Source: Prochlorococcus sp. AG-409-J16 | GTDB lineage: Bacteria > Cyanobacteriota > Cyanobacteriia > PCC-6307 > Cyanobiaceae | Direction of reading: 5' to 3' | NCBI GenBank assembly: GCA_003215655.1 | Contig: QCKB01000001.1 | Span: 124,001 to 188,000 of the forward strand | DNA length: 64,000 nt | Translations under genes and position numbers: made by a program | In this document: positions 1 through 10,004 of the stretch, piece by piece | Layout of the letters: the number at the start of each line of letters is the position of its first letter | How positions within the stretch are numbered: the first letter of the stretch is position 1 | Notes under the pieces: generated by a model | Database searches by the model: none | Seen by the model: the letters and a program-made list of their open reading frames with translations, nothing else | What the model was told of the DNA's origin: nothing

Positions 1-74
1 AAGTTCCTGAATCAAATGATGCAGTAACAAATAGCAAACCCCCTCCAGAGCCTAATATCAATAGGTATTTATAA
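1..74 (+). CDS. C-terminal end of an unidentified protein (partial)
   Basis: The third forward frame is open from the window edge to a TAA at 72-74 and encodes 23 residues ending in NSKPPPEPNINRYL. The proline-rich, polar tail reads like a genuine protein C-terminus, while the other two forward frames stop early. Only the tail is visible, so no function can be assigned. It could also be chance read-through. Confidence 0.35.
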   Translation, partial: VPESNDAVTNSKPPPEPNINRYL

Positions 75-103
75 CCAGCCAAGCCAAGATTCTAAGGGAT
101 TGC

Positions 104-138
104 GGAGGTCAGGGATAGCCTTCTATGGGCATTCCTCC
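104..138. other. Hairpin between the left-edge ORF and the next gene
   Basis: GGAGG at 104-108 can pair with CCTCC at 134-138 around an interior GCC/GGC pairing. No T-run follows, so this is not a standard intrinsic terminator. It may be a 3' end stabiliser or chance. Confidence 0.25.
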
Positions 139-210
139 ACGAAAAGACGATTAGTCATAAAAATCAAATGACATTTTTGGGTAAAAATAATTAGCTTCGT
201 CTGTACGCGT

Positions 211-216
211 TATACT
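211..216 (+). promoter_or_regulatory. -10 element (TATACT) before the Lys/Ala-rich protein
   Basis: TATACT lies 24 bases before the ATG at 241. I see no convincing -35 box at normal spacing, so only the -10 match supports this site. Confidence 0.35.
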
Positions 217-240
217 CCCGGAAGCAACCGAGTTACAAGT

Positions 241-522
241 ATGGCTTACGGTCAAACAGCTGTGCTAGTTGGTGGACTTGTCCACGTTCCAATAGTTATT
301 GCCATTTTAGGTTTCTTCAACAATGTCACTGGCAAGCGACATCGTGCCGAAATGGCTCTAAAAGCTGCTGAAGAACAGAAGCAAAGAGCTATTAAAGAAG
401 CAGAAGACAAAGCAAAAGCAAAAGCAGATGCAGAAGCAAAGGCAAAAGCCAAAAGAGATGCAGATGCAGCAAAAAAGGCTGAAGAATTAAAGAATCAACA
501 GAAAGATCAAGAGAACGGCTGA
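241..522 (+). CDS. Small membrane-anchored Lys/Ala-rich coiled-coil protein
   Basis: This is a 93-residue protein. Residues about 7-26 form one hydrophobic segment, followed by a short polar linker. From about residue 35 to the end it is almost entirely Ala, Lys, Glu, Asp and Gln, with repeats such as AKAKADAEAKAKAK. That composition predicts a long charged helix or coiled coil, as in the stalks of TolA-like proteins, but low-complexity similarity does not establish homology. The likely topology is an N-terminal membrane anchor with a helical tail. The gene stands alone, with AlkB convergent on the other strand. Function is unknown. The strand is secure because the opposite-strand reading of this repeat is an Ala/Phe/Ser low-complexity shadow. 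Confidence 0.7.
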   Translation: MAYGQTAVLVGGLVHVPIVIAILGFFNNVTGKRHRAEMALKAAEEQKQRAIKEAEDKAKAKADAEAKAKAKRDADAAKKAEELKNQQKDQENG

Positions 523-559
523 TTAAAAAATCATAATTACAACATGAATATAAATTTGA

Positions 560-1129
560 TTATATAAAACGCCTAAAGGTAAGGTTAATCCTTTCACCTA
601 CAAGATTTCTTCTTTTAGGTAAGCAATGAAGCCAAGTATCCTGGCAGCCTATATTCATAATAAGCAAATCACCATTATTAAGTAAAATTTTTTCTTTATC
701 TGAATTTTTTTTATTTTTAAAGATAAAATCTCTTGATACTCCTAAAGACAAAGAAGTAATTGGTTTTGATGAATCTAATTCTGGTTCATTATCTGAATGC
801 CATCCCATATGATCATTTCCATCCCTATATCTATTAAGAAGGATTCCATTATATTCAACTCCAGAAACTACATTAACTCTTTCCAATAAAGGTAAAATCC
901 AGATTGGTATACCAAAAGAATCATGTTTGAACCCACTATATGAATAATTAATTTCCGGCCTAGCAATAAATGAGGTCAGCCTAGGAACTGCATATTGTTT
1001 TCCATAAACCTTAACTAAGGGGCTATCCCATTTGACCCTGGCAAGGAAAATATTAAACCAATAATCAGCCTCCTTCTCACAAAGCCATTCCGGATATATT
1101 TTATAAGGTACAAATAATGATTCTTTCAT
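560..1129 (-). CDS. alkB: AlkB-type DNA/RNA alkylation-damage dioxygenase
   Basis: This is a 2-oxoglutarate/Fe(II) dioxygenase that oxidatively removes N-alkyl lesions from nucleic acid bases. The family's core is visible: the iron triad HxD at H111 and D113 plus H168 (WLHCLPKR), and the 2-oxoglutarate arginines in RINLTFRR near residues 180-187. The nucleotide-recognition lid region precedes them (LLNRYRDGNDHMGWHSD). At 189 residues it has the usual compact AlkB length, close to the human ALKBH2/3-like core. It is a single gene, with metA downstream on the same strand after about 140 bases in the opposite order. Nothing seen suggests SOS or Ada-type control. Confidence 0.88.
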   Translation of the reverse strand: MKESLFVPYKIYPEWLCEKEADYWFNIFLARVKWDSPLVKVYGKQYAVPRLTSFIARPEINYSYSGFKHDSFGIPIWILPLLERVNVVSGVEYNGILLNRYRDGNDHMGWHSDNEPELDSSKPITSLSLGVSRDFIFKNKKNSDKEKILLNNGDLLIMNIGCQDTWLHCLPKRRNLVGERINLTFRRFI

Positions 1130-1268
1130 TTATTCGATTTCACTAAATAATTCCATACTATTATCGAACAATTTATATACTATAGAAAATATTATTAGAA
1201 TTTTTAGTTATTTAAAATCAAATAATAAAGGATATTCATTATTTATATATAAATTGAACAAAGTTGAA

Positions 1269-2162
1269 TTAATTTGAGAGGCTAACTCGTTGGTAACAAA
1301 ACCAAAGCCATTGTTGAAAGAGAAGGTTTCGATGAGAACGCCAAGATGTTTGTGGGTTTTCTGAATCGAAATTATCAGGAGGTTTAACATCTCCACGAAT
1401 TTTGTCTCTTTCCATTTCTGACAAAATCCTACCAGCATTATATTCAGGATGTCCAAGATGCATTAATTGCCTCTGATCGGTAGTTTCAAAAATTGTATAT
1501 CCAACTTTCTCACCATGAGCTAATAATCTTAATCTTCCTTGTCTTTGTGCTGCCTCCATTTCATTATCGAGAAGTCCTGCATGTCTGCTTTGAGGACAGC
1601 TAAATTGATCATCTTGTGTCCCCATCAATGGATGTCCGGGTACAAGACTTCTTAAAGGAAATACACCAAATAACTTCTGATTGAATTTATGCTTATTAAC
1701 TCCCTCTAAATATGCAAGTGCAAAACCAGCCCAACATAAACCAAGAGTACTCGCACATAATCCACGTGCTTCCTTAATTAATTCAACTAATTCATTCCAA
1801 TAATATACCTCTTCAAACTCTATATCCTCTAATGGGGCTCCTGTGATGATAAGTCCATCTAAAGGTTGTGGAGACATAGCTTCCTCCCAATTAACATAAA
1901 GAGATTCAAGATGAGATATATCCCAAGTCTTATAGGTATGACTTTTTAATTTAATCCATATAGGCTCTATCTGTAGAGGTGAAAGTCCAAGAGGATGTAA
2001 AAGATTAAACTCGTACTGTTTACCTAAAGGCATTATGTTTAGAATGCCAATTCTTAGAGGTCGTATATCCTGACGTTCTGCCAATTCTGGCTCAATCCAA
2101 GAAATATGATTCCTCTCAACAGCAGCAATTTTGTGATAGCTTCGAGGAAGGATTAGTGCCAT
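1269..2162 (-). CDS. metA: Homoserine O-acyltransferase MetA (predicted acetyl-CoA type)
   Basis: MetA acylates homoserine as the first dedicated step of methionine synthesis. The 297 residues cover the full family length. The catalytic Cys143 (GLCWAG) and the His238/Glu240 pair (LGHPEYN) are present, and the C-terminal SWRSHRNLLFQQWLW block is typical. At the position that selects the acyl donor in characterised MetA enzymes (Gly111 in E. coli for succinyl-CoA, Glu in acetyl-CoA users), this protein has Glu112 in TGAPLEDIEF. I therefore predict O-acetylhomoserine as product despite the common annotation as succinyltransferase. It lies 14 bases after metY, whose product uses O-acetylhomoserine, which supports that reading. 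The two genes are almost certainly cotranscribed. Confidence 0.9.
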   Translation of the reverse strand: MALILPRSYHKIAAVERNHISWIEPELAERQDIRPLRIGILNIMPLGKQYEFNLLHPLGLSPLQIEPIWIKLKSHTYKTWDISHLESLYVNWEEAMSPQPLDGLIITGAPLEDIEFEEVYYWNELVELIKEARGLCASTLGLCWAGFALAYLEGVNKHKFNQKLFGVFPLRSLVPGHPLMGTQDDQFSCPQSRHAGLLDNEMEAAQRQGRLRLLAHGEKVGYTIFETTDQRQLMHLGHPEYNAGRILSEMERDKIRGDVKPPDNFDSENPQTSWRSHRNLLFQQWLWFCYQRVSLSN

Positions 2163-2176
2163 TTAATCACTTCCTC

Positions 2177-3514
<1,338 letters not shown>

Positions 3515-3542
3515 TTAAAGATCTGACTTCCTTTCTAGCTGA

Positions 3543-4244
3543 TTATTCTGTTTTAGGAGTCCAATCGTCTGGAGGTTCTGTCTTTTCTGTATCTGAAAGG
3601 GAGGGAAAAAGATTGCGAATAAAGGGGACCAACTGTGTGCGGACCTCTTTTCTGAAATCCTCGACTACATTAGGTAAAAGAACAGGGTAGTTATCTTTAG
3701 TTGTAGGTATATTTTCGGCAAGTGAACGCCACTTGACTGGTTGAGTTAACTTCAAATCTTCTAATGGTTTCTGAAAATCATATGTAAAAACTGAAACTTC
3801 TTTATCGTCAAGCTCCTTTGATCTTATGACAAATGTTTCTCTGAAAGCATCTAAAGCTTTTGCTTTAAGGGTATCAGGTAAACCTAAAACGGGTTCATAA
3901 TATTCGATTGCTCTAAGCTCTTCTTCTAAAAGAATAGGCCAAATTCCTTTAGAGCCATTAACAGTCTTAAAGCTTTTTTCTTGATCATTCATAGAATCCA
4001 AATAAAAGGTAAGCCAGCGATAATAGGACTTTTCTTTGAGACTTTTACGAACTGGTGTTTTACCGGAAGTAATCTTAGGTAACGTAGCTTCGGCTTTCCT
4101 AAGAAAGAGACGGTCATCACGTTCCAAATTTATGGCTCCCCATCTCTGGCGGTAATCCCATAATTCTGAATATCTAAGGACATCATCCTTAGACCATCCG
4201 AGGGCTTCTAGTTCTTGGCCTCGATGTGATGTTTCCTTGATCAC
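3543..4244 (-). CDS. Conserved protein of unknown function, first gene before metY-metA
   Basis: This is a 233-residue soluble protein with no signal peptide and no membrane segment. It is rich in charged and aromatic residues (for example ELWDYRQRWGAINLERDD near the N-terminus) and ends in an acidic, proline-containing tail (EPPDDWTPKTE). I do not recognise a domain. It starts 14 bases after the lytic transglycosylase and ends 38 bases before metY, so it lies inside a long same-strand run and its operon partners are unclear. It reads like a lineage-restricted cyanobacterial protein. No function is proposed. Confidence 0.75.
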   Translation of the reverse strand: MIKETSHRGQELEALGWSKDDVLRYSELWDYRQRWGAINLERDDRLFLRKAEATLPKITSGKTPVRKSLKEKSYYRWLTFYLDSMNDQEKSFKTVNGSKGIWPILLEEELRAIEYYEPVLGLPDTLKAKALDAFRETFVIRSKELDDKEVSVFTYDFQKPLEDLKLTQPVKWRSLAENIPTTKDNYPVLLPNVVEDFRKEVRTQLVPFIRNLFPSLSDTEKTEPPDDWTPKTE

Positions 4245-4258
4245 GAGCTAGGTGGTGT

Positions 4259-5254
4259 TTATTTAATAAAAGGGTAAGCGCTAGGAGCGCTAGCTGGTAC
4301 CTCTTTTAAATAGGTCGATATAGGAATTGCTTGTATTTGACTATATCCAATTGGCAACCAAAGGTCGGCAACATCGACACGATAATGAATCTCCCAGTTA
4401 TATAAGGCTTTCAAAGCCAATGGATCATTACTCAAAAGTGACGAATAGAGTAAAACTGCATCAACATAGTTATTACTGTTGTTATAGCCCCACAAACCTT
4501 TCCTAATATCCTTTAATGCACCTCGTTTAACAAGATATCTTGCTGCAGCTTGTATTGAGTCATATGGATCGTTGATATCTCCACCGTTTCCTACCCCTTT
4601 TTCATGCCAAGTGGTTGGTAGAAACTGCATAGGTCCTTGAGCATTAGCTACAGATCTACCAGAGATACGCCCCATACCTGTTTCTACTAAATTAATAGCT
4701 GCCAATATCTCCCATTGAATACCTGTATTTTTCTCTGCTATTAAGTAATATTGTAAAAGGTCATTAAGAGGTATAGGAGGAATAATAGTCCAAGCAGGCA
4801 TGGTTGTTGGCCTTTTACTTTTTTTGGCCATACCTATAAACTTGAGCCTAGCTTTTATATGTATTGATGATTTCTCTCTTAAAGCTGAGGGTAACCTGCG
4901 TAATACAAGAGATGATAAATATGAGTTTTCCGATAGATGCCTATAGATAACTTGTTGCTGATGAGAATAAATTGGATACAAAGAGTCTGGAGAATTAGGA
5001 TTAGATAGAAATTCCTCTACATGTATTAGGAGATCTATAAGTTGATCTGAGTTTGTTGGTATGATTGGGTAATGACGACCATCTGCAGTTTTAGGAAGAC
5101 TAAGGTCAGTAGGGATGGTAATAAAATCATTGAGGAAGATAGGAATCGAAATATTGCTGGTATCAAAAGAAATACGATAGTTATGAAAAGTAAAGTAGGA
5201 TAGTGTTGTAGATTGCAAGAAAAACGGTATTAAAATATTAGCAACTTTATTCAT
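4259..5254 (-). CDS. SLT-type lytic transglycosylase
   Basis: The C-terminal half (about residues 165-275) is a lysozyme-like SLT domain that cleaves peptidoglycan between MurNAc and GlcNAc with formation of 1,6-anhydroMurNAc. The catalytic Glu is E191 in INLVETGMGR, followed by NAQGPMQFLPTTW and a DP-YDSIQAAARYL block, as in family 1 transglycosylases. A YNNSNNYVDAVLLYS block closes the domain. The N-terminus is hydrophobic (residues 6-20) and may be a signal or anchor. Residues 30-160 are not recognised. The start overlaps the preceding gene by four bases, so translation is probably coupled. It is expected to act in the periplasm on cell-wall remodelling. Confidence 0.85.
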   Translation of the reverse strand: MNKVANILIPFFLQSTTLSYFTFHNYRISFDTSNISIPIFLNDFITIPTDLSLPKTADGRHYPIIPTNSDQLIDLLIHVEEFLSNPNSPDSLYPIYSHQQQVIYRHLSENSYLSSLVLRRLPSALREKSSIHIKARLKFIGMAKKSKRPTTMPAWTIIPPIPLNDLLQYYLIAEKNTGIQWEILAAINLVETGMGRISGRSVANAQGPMQFLPTTWHEKGVGNGGDINDPYDSIQAAARYLVKRGALKDIRKGLWGYNNSNNYVDAVLLYSSLLSNDPLALKALYNWEIHYRVDVADLWLPIGYSQIQAIPISTYLKEVPASAPSAYPFIK

Positions 5255-5814
5255 AGAGGTACTAAGTTAGTTTTTTCTAATAGATTTGAATTATTTATTT
5301 CTGGTGATAAATAAAATTCCTGAGTATATTCCTTTGATTCTATTTTAGCACACATAGCTAGACTAAGTTGATTAGAAGATTTGATGATTTGGCTCAAGTC
5401 AATAATAATATCTGAAATAATCGAATAATTCGCTATCCCTGAATCTGAAGCTAGAATTTCGAAAGGGTAGTGATCTACAGGCTCGAATGATTTATTATTT
5501 AAAATCATTACCTCATAGTACTGAGAGAGAGTGAATATAATCTTCCAAAGATTATTATTTAAAGAAGAAATATAGAGGGTGAAAGAAATATCCAAGTTAT
5601 TTTCTAAAACATAGGTATAAAAATTAGTTTTTTGTAGAAGAGATGTTGGTTTAATTAATGAGTTAAACTTTGAAATCAAGAGAGAATAATTTAGTTTTAG
5701 AATAAAAGATTCATCCCATATAATTGAACTAGAACCTGTAGATGAATAAACATTCCTACTACATGGACTGTATAATAAAAAGACCTTTTGAGTCATGACA
5801 GAATATCTAGTCAT
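5251..5814 (-). CDS. Unknown protein coupled to the lytic transglycosylase
   Basis: This is a 187-residue protein rich in Ser, Asn, Ile and Leu, with no clear signal peptide or membrane helix and no motif I recognise. It lies seven bases after the kinase-like gene and overlaps the transglycosylase start by four bases, so it is very likely part of the same transcript. The first methionine may be bypassed in favour of M7 (MTQKVF). The composition is more AT-driven than in the core genes at 38-64 kb. No function is proposed. Confidence 0.65.
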   Translation of the reverse strand: MTRYSVMTQKVFLLYSPCSRNVYSSTGSSSIIWDESFILKLNYSLLISKFNSLIKPTSLLQKTNFYTYVLENNLDISFTLYISSLNNNLWKIIFTLSQYYEVMILNNKSFEPVDHYPFEILASDSGIANYSIISDIIIDLSQIIKSSNQLSLAMCAKIESKEYTQEFYLSPEINNSNLLEKTNLVPL

Positions 5815-5821
5815 GTTATTA

Positions 5822-6958
5822 CTACTTAGCGAATGATTCTATTGTTTTAGTAATAGATCTCATCTGATCTTCCAAACTTCTAACAAGACTAAACTGAACC
5901 ATTGCACGAATCAAATTCTGATCTGGATAACTAATCTTAAAATAACGATTACCATGTAAATAGTCAATAAAAAACCTCAAACCAAGCTCTAATGGGATTA
6001 ATTGGAGACTGGTCGGTAAAAAAGTATAATCCTGATCTTCAAGTTGGGGTGGACCCACATCTATATAAGACCGTAAAAGATGTCTGAAAATATCATAGTC
6101 GAAGGTAACATTTATATAGTCATGAGTATCCTCTCCCTTTAAATTACAGGCTGAACGACAACAATCTGCTATGTCATAGATTAACAATCCAGGGTTAACA
6201 GTGTCCAAATCTATAATTGATAGGGGATTGAGTGATTCCTTAGTGAAAAGCATATTATTAATTTTCGGATCTAAGTGTACCGGCTTATTTTTAAGTATTT
6301 TGCTAGATAGTGCTCTATCAATAGATGTTGACATTGAGAGGTACCTAGGTAAATTTCCTATAATATTTTTAATTATAGAATTCGATATGATGTTACAATT
6401 AGATTTGTAATTAGGGCTTTTAACAATATCAATAGTTGATTTTATGTATTTTGAACAAGAGTGTAGAGGTTCCTGTGTACATATAAATGAAGAAATAGGT
6501 ATATCGCTAATAAATTGGTGAAATAAACCCAAAGTCTGTCCTATTCTAGAAGCATGAAGAAGACTAATTGTTCTATTATAAGATATTGACGGGTATATAT
6601 AATGCATAGCCCTCCAATAAGTGGAATTACATTCTAAAATATAATTTTGCTTGTTTCCCAAGAGTGGTAGAAGGAAAGGTATTCTCCAATCTAAGTTAGG
6701 ATATTCAGATCTTATAAAATTTAGTTTATTAGAGATATGATGAGTAACTAAATCAATATTGTGAGCAATGTCATAGACATTTGGGTGAGCTAGGGTGTTT
6801 AGTTTCTGGATAACAAATTTGAAGTTACGTCCTTTTGAAATAGATGAAATTACATAAGTATCATTAATATTCCCAATATCAATAAAGTTAATCTTATCTA
6901 TTGTAGATTGTTCTACATAGTTGGATGCTATATCAAAAATATGGTTGTAATCAAACAC
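5822..6958 (-). CDS. APH-fold sugar kinase, N-acetylhexosamine-kinase-like
   Basis: This phosphotransferase of the aminoglycoside-phosphotransferase fold has a pattern recalling N-acetylhexosamine 1-kinases. The catalytic loop is HLDPKINN at residues 228-235, with D230 as the expected base. The metal-binding block IDLDTVNPG follows at 249-257, then a YDIADCCRSACN stretch typical of the sugar-kinase branch. The N-lobe GNINDTYVI (29-37) occupies the nucleotide-binding strand region. At 378 residues it is the usual size. It sits between a divergent dehydrogenase upstream and an unknown gene downstream, so a sugar or polyol is a more likely substrate than an antibiotic. The exact substrate is not determined. 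Confidence 0.72.
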   Translation of the reverse strand: MFDYNHIFDIASNYVEQSTIDKINFIDIGNINDTYVISSISKGRNFKFVIQKLNTLAHPNVYDIAHNIDLVTHHISNKLNFIRSEYPNLDWRIPFLLPLLGNKQNYILECNSTYWRAMHYIYPSISYNRTISLLHASRIGQTLGLFHQFISDIPISSFICTQEPLHSCSKYIKSTIDIVKSPNYKSNCNIISNSIIKNIIGNLPRYLSMSTSIDRALSSKILKNKPVHLDPKINNMLFTKESLNPLSIIDLDTVNPGLLIYDIADCCRSACNLKGEDTHDYINVTFDYDIFRHLLRSYIDVGPPQLEDQDYTFLPTSLQLIPLELGLRFFIDYLHGNRYFKISYPDQNLIRAMVQFSLVRSLEDQMRSITKTIESFAK

Positions 6959-7072
6959 AAGAATAAGAAAGGGCGTATAGGAAAGGTGACTTAAATGAAA
7001 TCAATAGCATATTATAAACAAAGTAATAGTAAAGAAAAAATATATTTAATCTAAATTAAAAAAATAATGAAG

Positions 7073-8602
7073 TTATCGTAAAGAATGAAATAGTTCTTCT
7101 ATGCTTGCAATTAACTGGATATGATATGGGCCTATAGAAAAATCAGATTCCTGATCATCCACCTTAGTGAAAGAATCATGAGGTAATTGATTATTTTTTA
7201 TATCGTAAATAGTATCAACCAAAAACTCTATTGAAGAGTTGCTTTTAAGATCATCAAAGGCGTTATAGAATTTTGTCCTATGTTTAAAACGTACAGACTC
7301 TTGACAATAGCTAGTAAGTTCTCTGCTTTGAGTTAAAACTATGTAAGCTAGTTCTTTAGCATCAGAGTCTCCATATAGAGAAATATATAGTAAGTTATTC
7401 ATAGAAGCATCATTTAGTGGAATATTATATTTGTTTACAACATCTGGCCAATACTTTAATGCGTTCAGACCTTCTAAAGAGCCTTTCGATAATCCCTTTA
7501 ATTTACAGTAACCATATAATTCATCTATAGAATTAGGGCATCTTTTGTATTTAGTCATTAACTCAGCTAGATATATACCTGCTTGAAAGTTTCGGGTTGG
7601 AGAACCTAGAACAGGTTGCATCATGCTACCTCTTACATCGGCTATCATTGCTGTTAATTGAGAGAAAGTATGATCACGTACCATTTCCATGTCACCATCT
7701 TTTATTAATGAAGCCTCTATTTTCTGAACCCCATAACCAAGTTCCGTAAGTGGGATTCCTTGGTTGCTATAAAGTTTACTTCGATCTTTTCTAGCGATTG
7801 AAACTGTTGCCGCTTGATCCAAGCATTGCTCTAGTAATAACGTTAGAAGTGTTGGTAGAAGGCCTGCATTATTCTTATGAAAAGTATGTCCATAACCAGC
7901 TAATATTGATCCAATATTTTTTGAGGCCTTTATATATTGTCCCTCTATATTATGAACACCAGATGAAACCTGGATATTAGGTGAAAGTTTATCTAATATA
8001 CGGGCTCCTATAATTGATGTTAAAGTGTTTGGATGACAAAAGTTTGCAGTAAAGCTATCTAATGGATTCCTTAATGCTCCATGCCTATGAAAACCAGAGA
8101 AGAATGCTAATTCTGGATATTTCTCACACAATACGTAAGATTGATTATTTATTTTGTCGTGTGTGAAAGATCCAGAAAGGCAAGATAGTACAACATTATT
8201 ACGATTTAGTTTTTCTTTGAGATGACATGCTTCCTTCAAATCATTCTCTATGTGATTACTATTAGAACTTAGAATTACTAAATCACATCTTAATATTAAG
8301 TCCGATAGCTTATTAATGACCTTAGTATTGGCCTCATAATGGTAGGCCATATCCATAATATTTGAAATATGAACCTTATCCATACCATGAATTGATTCCT
8401 TGCTAAATGCTCCTAAAATGTCTCTACCTTCCCTAGGAGCTAATAGTAAATTATTTGTAGAATTCTGCATTACACAGTTATAAGCTAGGGAAGCTGGATA
8501 AAGGCCAACACTATAAAAACCAACTTTTGCTTTATCTAATTCTAATAACCGGAGAGTTATGCTTTCTTTAGTGGATATGTCATAAAAGAAATCATTGAAC
8601 AT
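7073..8602 (-). CDS. Divergent glycerol-3-phosphate/opine-dehydrogenase-like protein
   Basis: This 509-residue protein appears to have an N-terminal Rossmann domain (VGFYSVGLYPASLAY at about 27-41, then DLVILSSNSN near 107) followed by a helical domain. The block ASKNIGSILAGYGHTFHKNN resembles the substrate region of NAD-dependent glycerol-3-phosphate dehydrogenases. The usual GxGxxG loop is degenerate, so dinucleotide binding is only inferred. It is divergent from stpA across a 131-base shared promoter region and heads a same-strand run with the kinase. A role in a glycerol-phosphate or sugar-phosphate conversion linked to StpA would fit the context but is not shown. I cannot name the family with certainty. 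Confidence 0.6.
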   Translation of the reverse strand: MFNDFFYDISTKESITLRLLELDKAKVGFYSVGLYPASLAYNCVMQNSTNNLLLAPREGRDILGAFSKESIHGMDKVHISNIMDMAYHYEANTKVINKLSDLILRCDLVILSSNSNHIENDLKEACHLKEKLNRNNVVLSCLSGSFTHDKINNQSYVLCEKYPELAFFSGFHRHGALRNPLDSFTANFCHPNTLTSIIGARILDKLSPNIQVSSGVHNIEGQYIKASKNIGSILAGYGHTFHKNNAGLLPTLLTLLLEQCLDQAATVSIARKDRSKLYSNQGIPLTELGYGVQKIEASLIKDGDMEMVRDHTFSQLTAMIADVRGSMMQPVLGSPTRNFQAGIYLAELMTKYKRCPNSIDELYGYCKLKGLSKGSLEGLNALKYWPDVVNKYNIPLNDASMNNLLYISLYGDSDAKELAYIVLTQSRELTSYCQESVRFKHRTKFYNAFDDLKSNSSIEFLVDTIYDIKNNQLPHDSFTKVDDQESDFSIGPYHIQLIASIEELFHSLR

Positions 8603-8733
8603 TAGTAAATATTTGCCTGAAAAAGATTGGCATAGAGGATTGCTTAAATTAATTATACTATGTTATATGGAATTTTGCAGAATTTGTGAAATAAACTATA
8701 TAGGCTAGAATATGGGCTGATGAGATTTTAAGT

Positions 8734-9933
8734 ATGATTTCAAAAGAAGAGTTAATAAAGCAGATATCTAGTGATAAAAACATACTGATAGTTCAAGATC
8801 TTGATGGTGTATGTATACCATTAGTAAAAGATCCGTTAGACAGAATAATCAATATAGATTATATTATGGCTGCTAAAAAGCTAAAGGGTATATTTAATGT
8901 GCTAACAAATGGCGAGCATGGTGGATACAGAGGTGTCAACAAATTAATCGAGAATGCAATAGAAGGCGAAGAATACATAAATAGTCAAGGAATATATTTG
9001 CCAGGACTTGCTGCTGGAGGAATTCAGCTCCAAGATTCAAAAGGAAAGATATCAACTCCTGGTATTACAAATAAAGAAATAAATTTCCTAAAGGAAGTAC
9101 CTATTTATATGAAGGACTTATTATTAGATAAACTAAAAGAAGTATTACCAGAATTATCTGATAATAAAATCAAATATATAACAGATTCATCTATTCTTGA
9201 CACAGAATTATCACCAACTATTAATATGAATTCATTGTTCGATTTAGAGGGTATGAATTTAGATCTAATCAAACAAATACAGGACAAAGTTTATAATCTT
9301 ATGGAGGAATTACTTTTAATTTCAGTACAAAAGGGTTTTAAGGATAATTTCTTTTTACATATAGCTCCTAATTTAGGTAATAAAAATGGCAAAGAACTTT
9401 TAAAATATGCAACTATTAATGATAAAGGTACAACCGATATACAATTTATGATTAAAGGTGCAATTAAAGAGTCAGGTCTATTAGTATTAATAAATAACTA
9501 TATTGAGAATAGAACGGGAAAATTCCCATTCGGTAGAGACTTTAATGTACTTCAAGCACCAAAAGATATATCAAGTCTAGCAAAATTATGTTTAGATAGA
9601 GTCTCTATAAGAGATATGCCAACATTGTTTGGCATAGGCGACACTGTTACATCGACAAAAGATCATACAAAGAATACATATCTAAGAGGTGGAAGTGATA
9701 GAGGGTTTCTTACTCTAATTCAAGAGCTTGGAAAGCTATATAATAAAGATAATAGAGTGCTAATAGTTGACAGTAGCTATGGAGAAGTAGACCGTCCATC
9801 TATGAAAAGCTCTCTATATGATGGAATAACCGATAAAGAAGATGTATTGAAATTTGATTATGTGTTTTTAGATGGTACGGATGAATATATTAACTGGTTT
9901 ATAAATTTATCCAAAAAGATACAAAATGTATAA
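8734..9933 (+). CDS. stpA: Glucosylglycerol-3-phosphate phosphatase StpA
   Basis: StpA removes phosphate from glucosylglycerol 3-phosphate, the last step in making the compatible solute glucosylglycerol. The protein has the cyanobacterial StpA signature: QDLDGVCIPLVKDP near residues 21-34 with HAD-like nucleophile and acid D22/D24, VLTNGEHGGYRGV, YLPGLAAGGIQ, HIAPNLG, the GTTDIQFMIKGAIKESG block, and a GIGDTVTS plus VDSSYGEV region near the C-terminus. Its 399 residues are close to the family's length. The partner synthase GgpS is not in the window. It faces the dehydrogenase-like gene across a shared promoter region and is followed on the same strand by the radical SAM gene. Confidence 0.85.
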   Translation: MISKEELIKQISSDKNILIVQDLDGVCIPLVKDPLDRIINIDYIMAAKKLKGIFNVLTNGEHGGYRGVNKLIENAIEGEEYINSQGIYLPGLAAGGIQLQDSKGKISTPGITNKEINFLKEVPIYMKDLLLDKLKEVLPELSDNKIKYITDSSILDTELSPTINMNSLFDLEGMNLDLIKQIQDKVYNLMEELLLISVQKGFKDNFFLHIAPNLGNKNGKELLKYATINDKGTTDIQFMIKGAIKESGLLVLINNYIENRTGKFPFGRDFNVLQAPKDISSLAKLCLDRVSIRDMPTLFGIGDTVTSTKDHTKNTYLRGGSDRGFLTLIQELGKLYNKDNRVLIVDSSYGEVDRPSMKSSLYDGITDKEDVLKFDYVFLDGTDEYINWFINLSKKIQNV

Positions 9934-10004
9934 CAATAAATTAAATATATATGAATTAAATGGTAGGAATACTATAGTGATTTATAGATAAATAATAAAC
10001 GAAA

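Noticed and set aside
252-452. Minus-strand 66-codon Ala/Phe-rich frame
   Set aside because: It is the antisense reading of the Lys/Ala repeat gene and has no other support.
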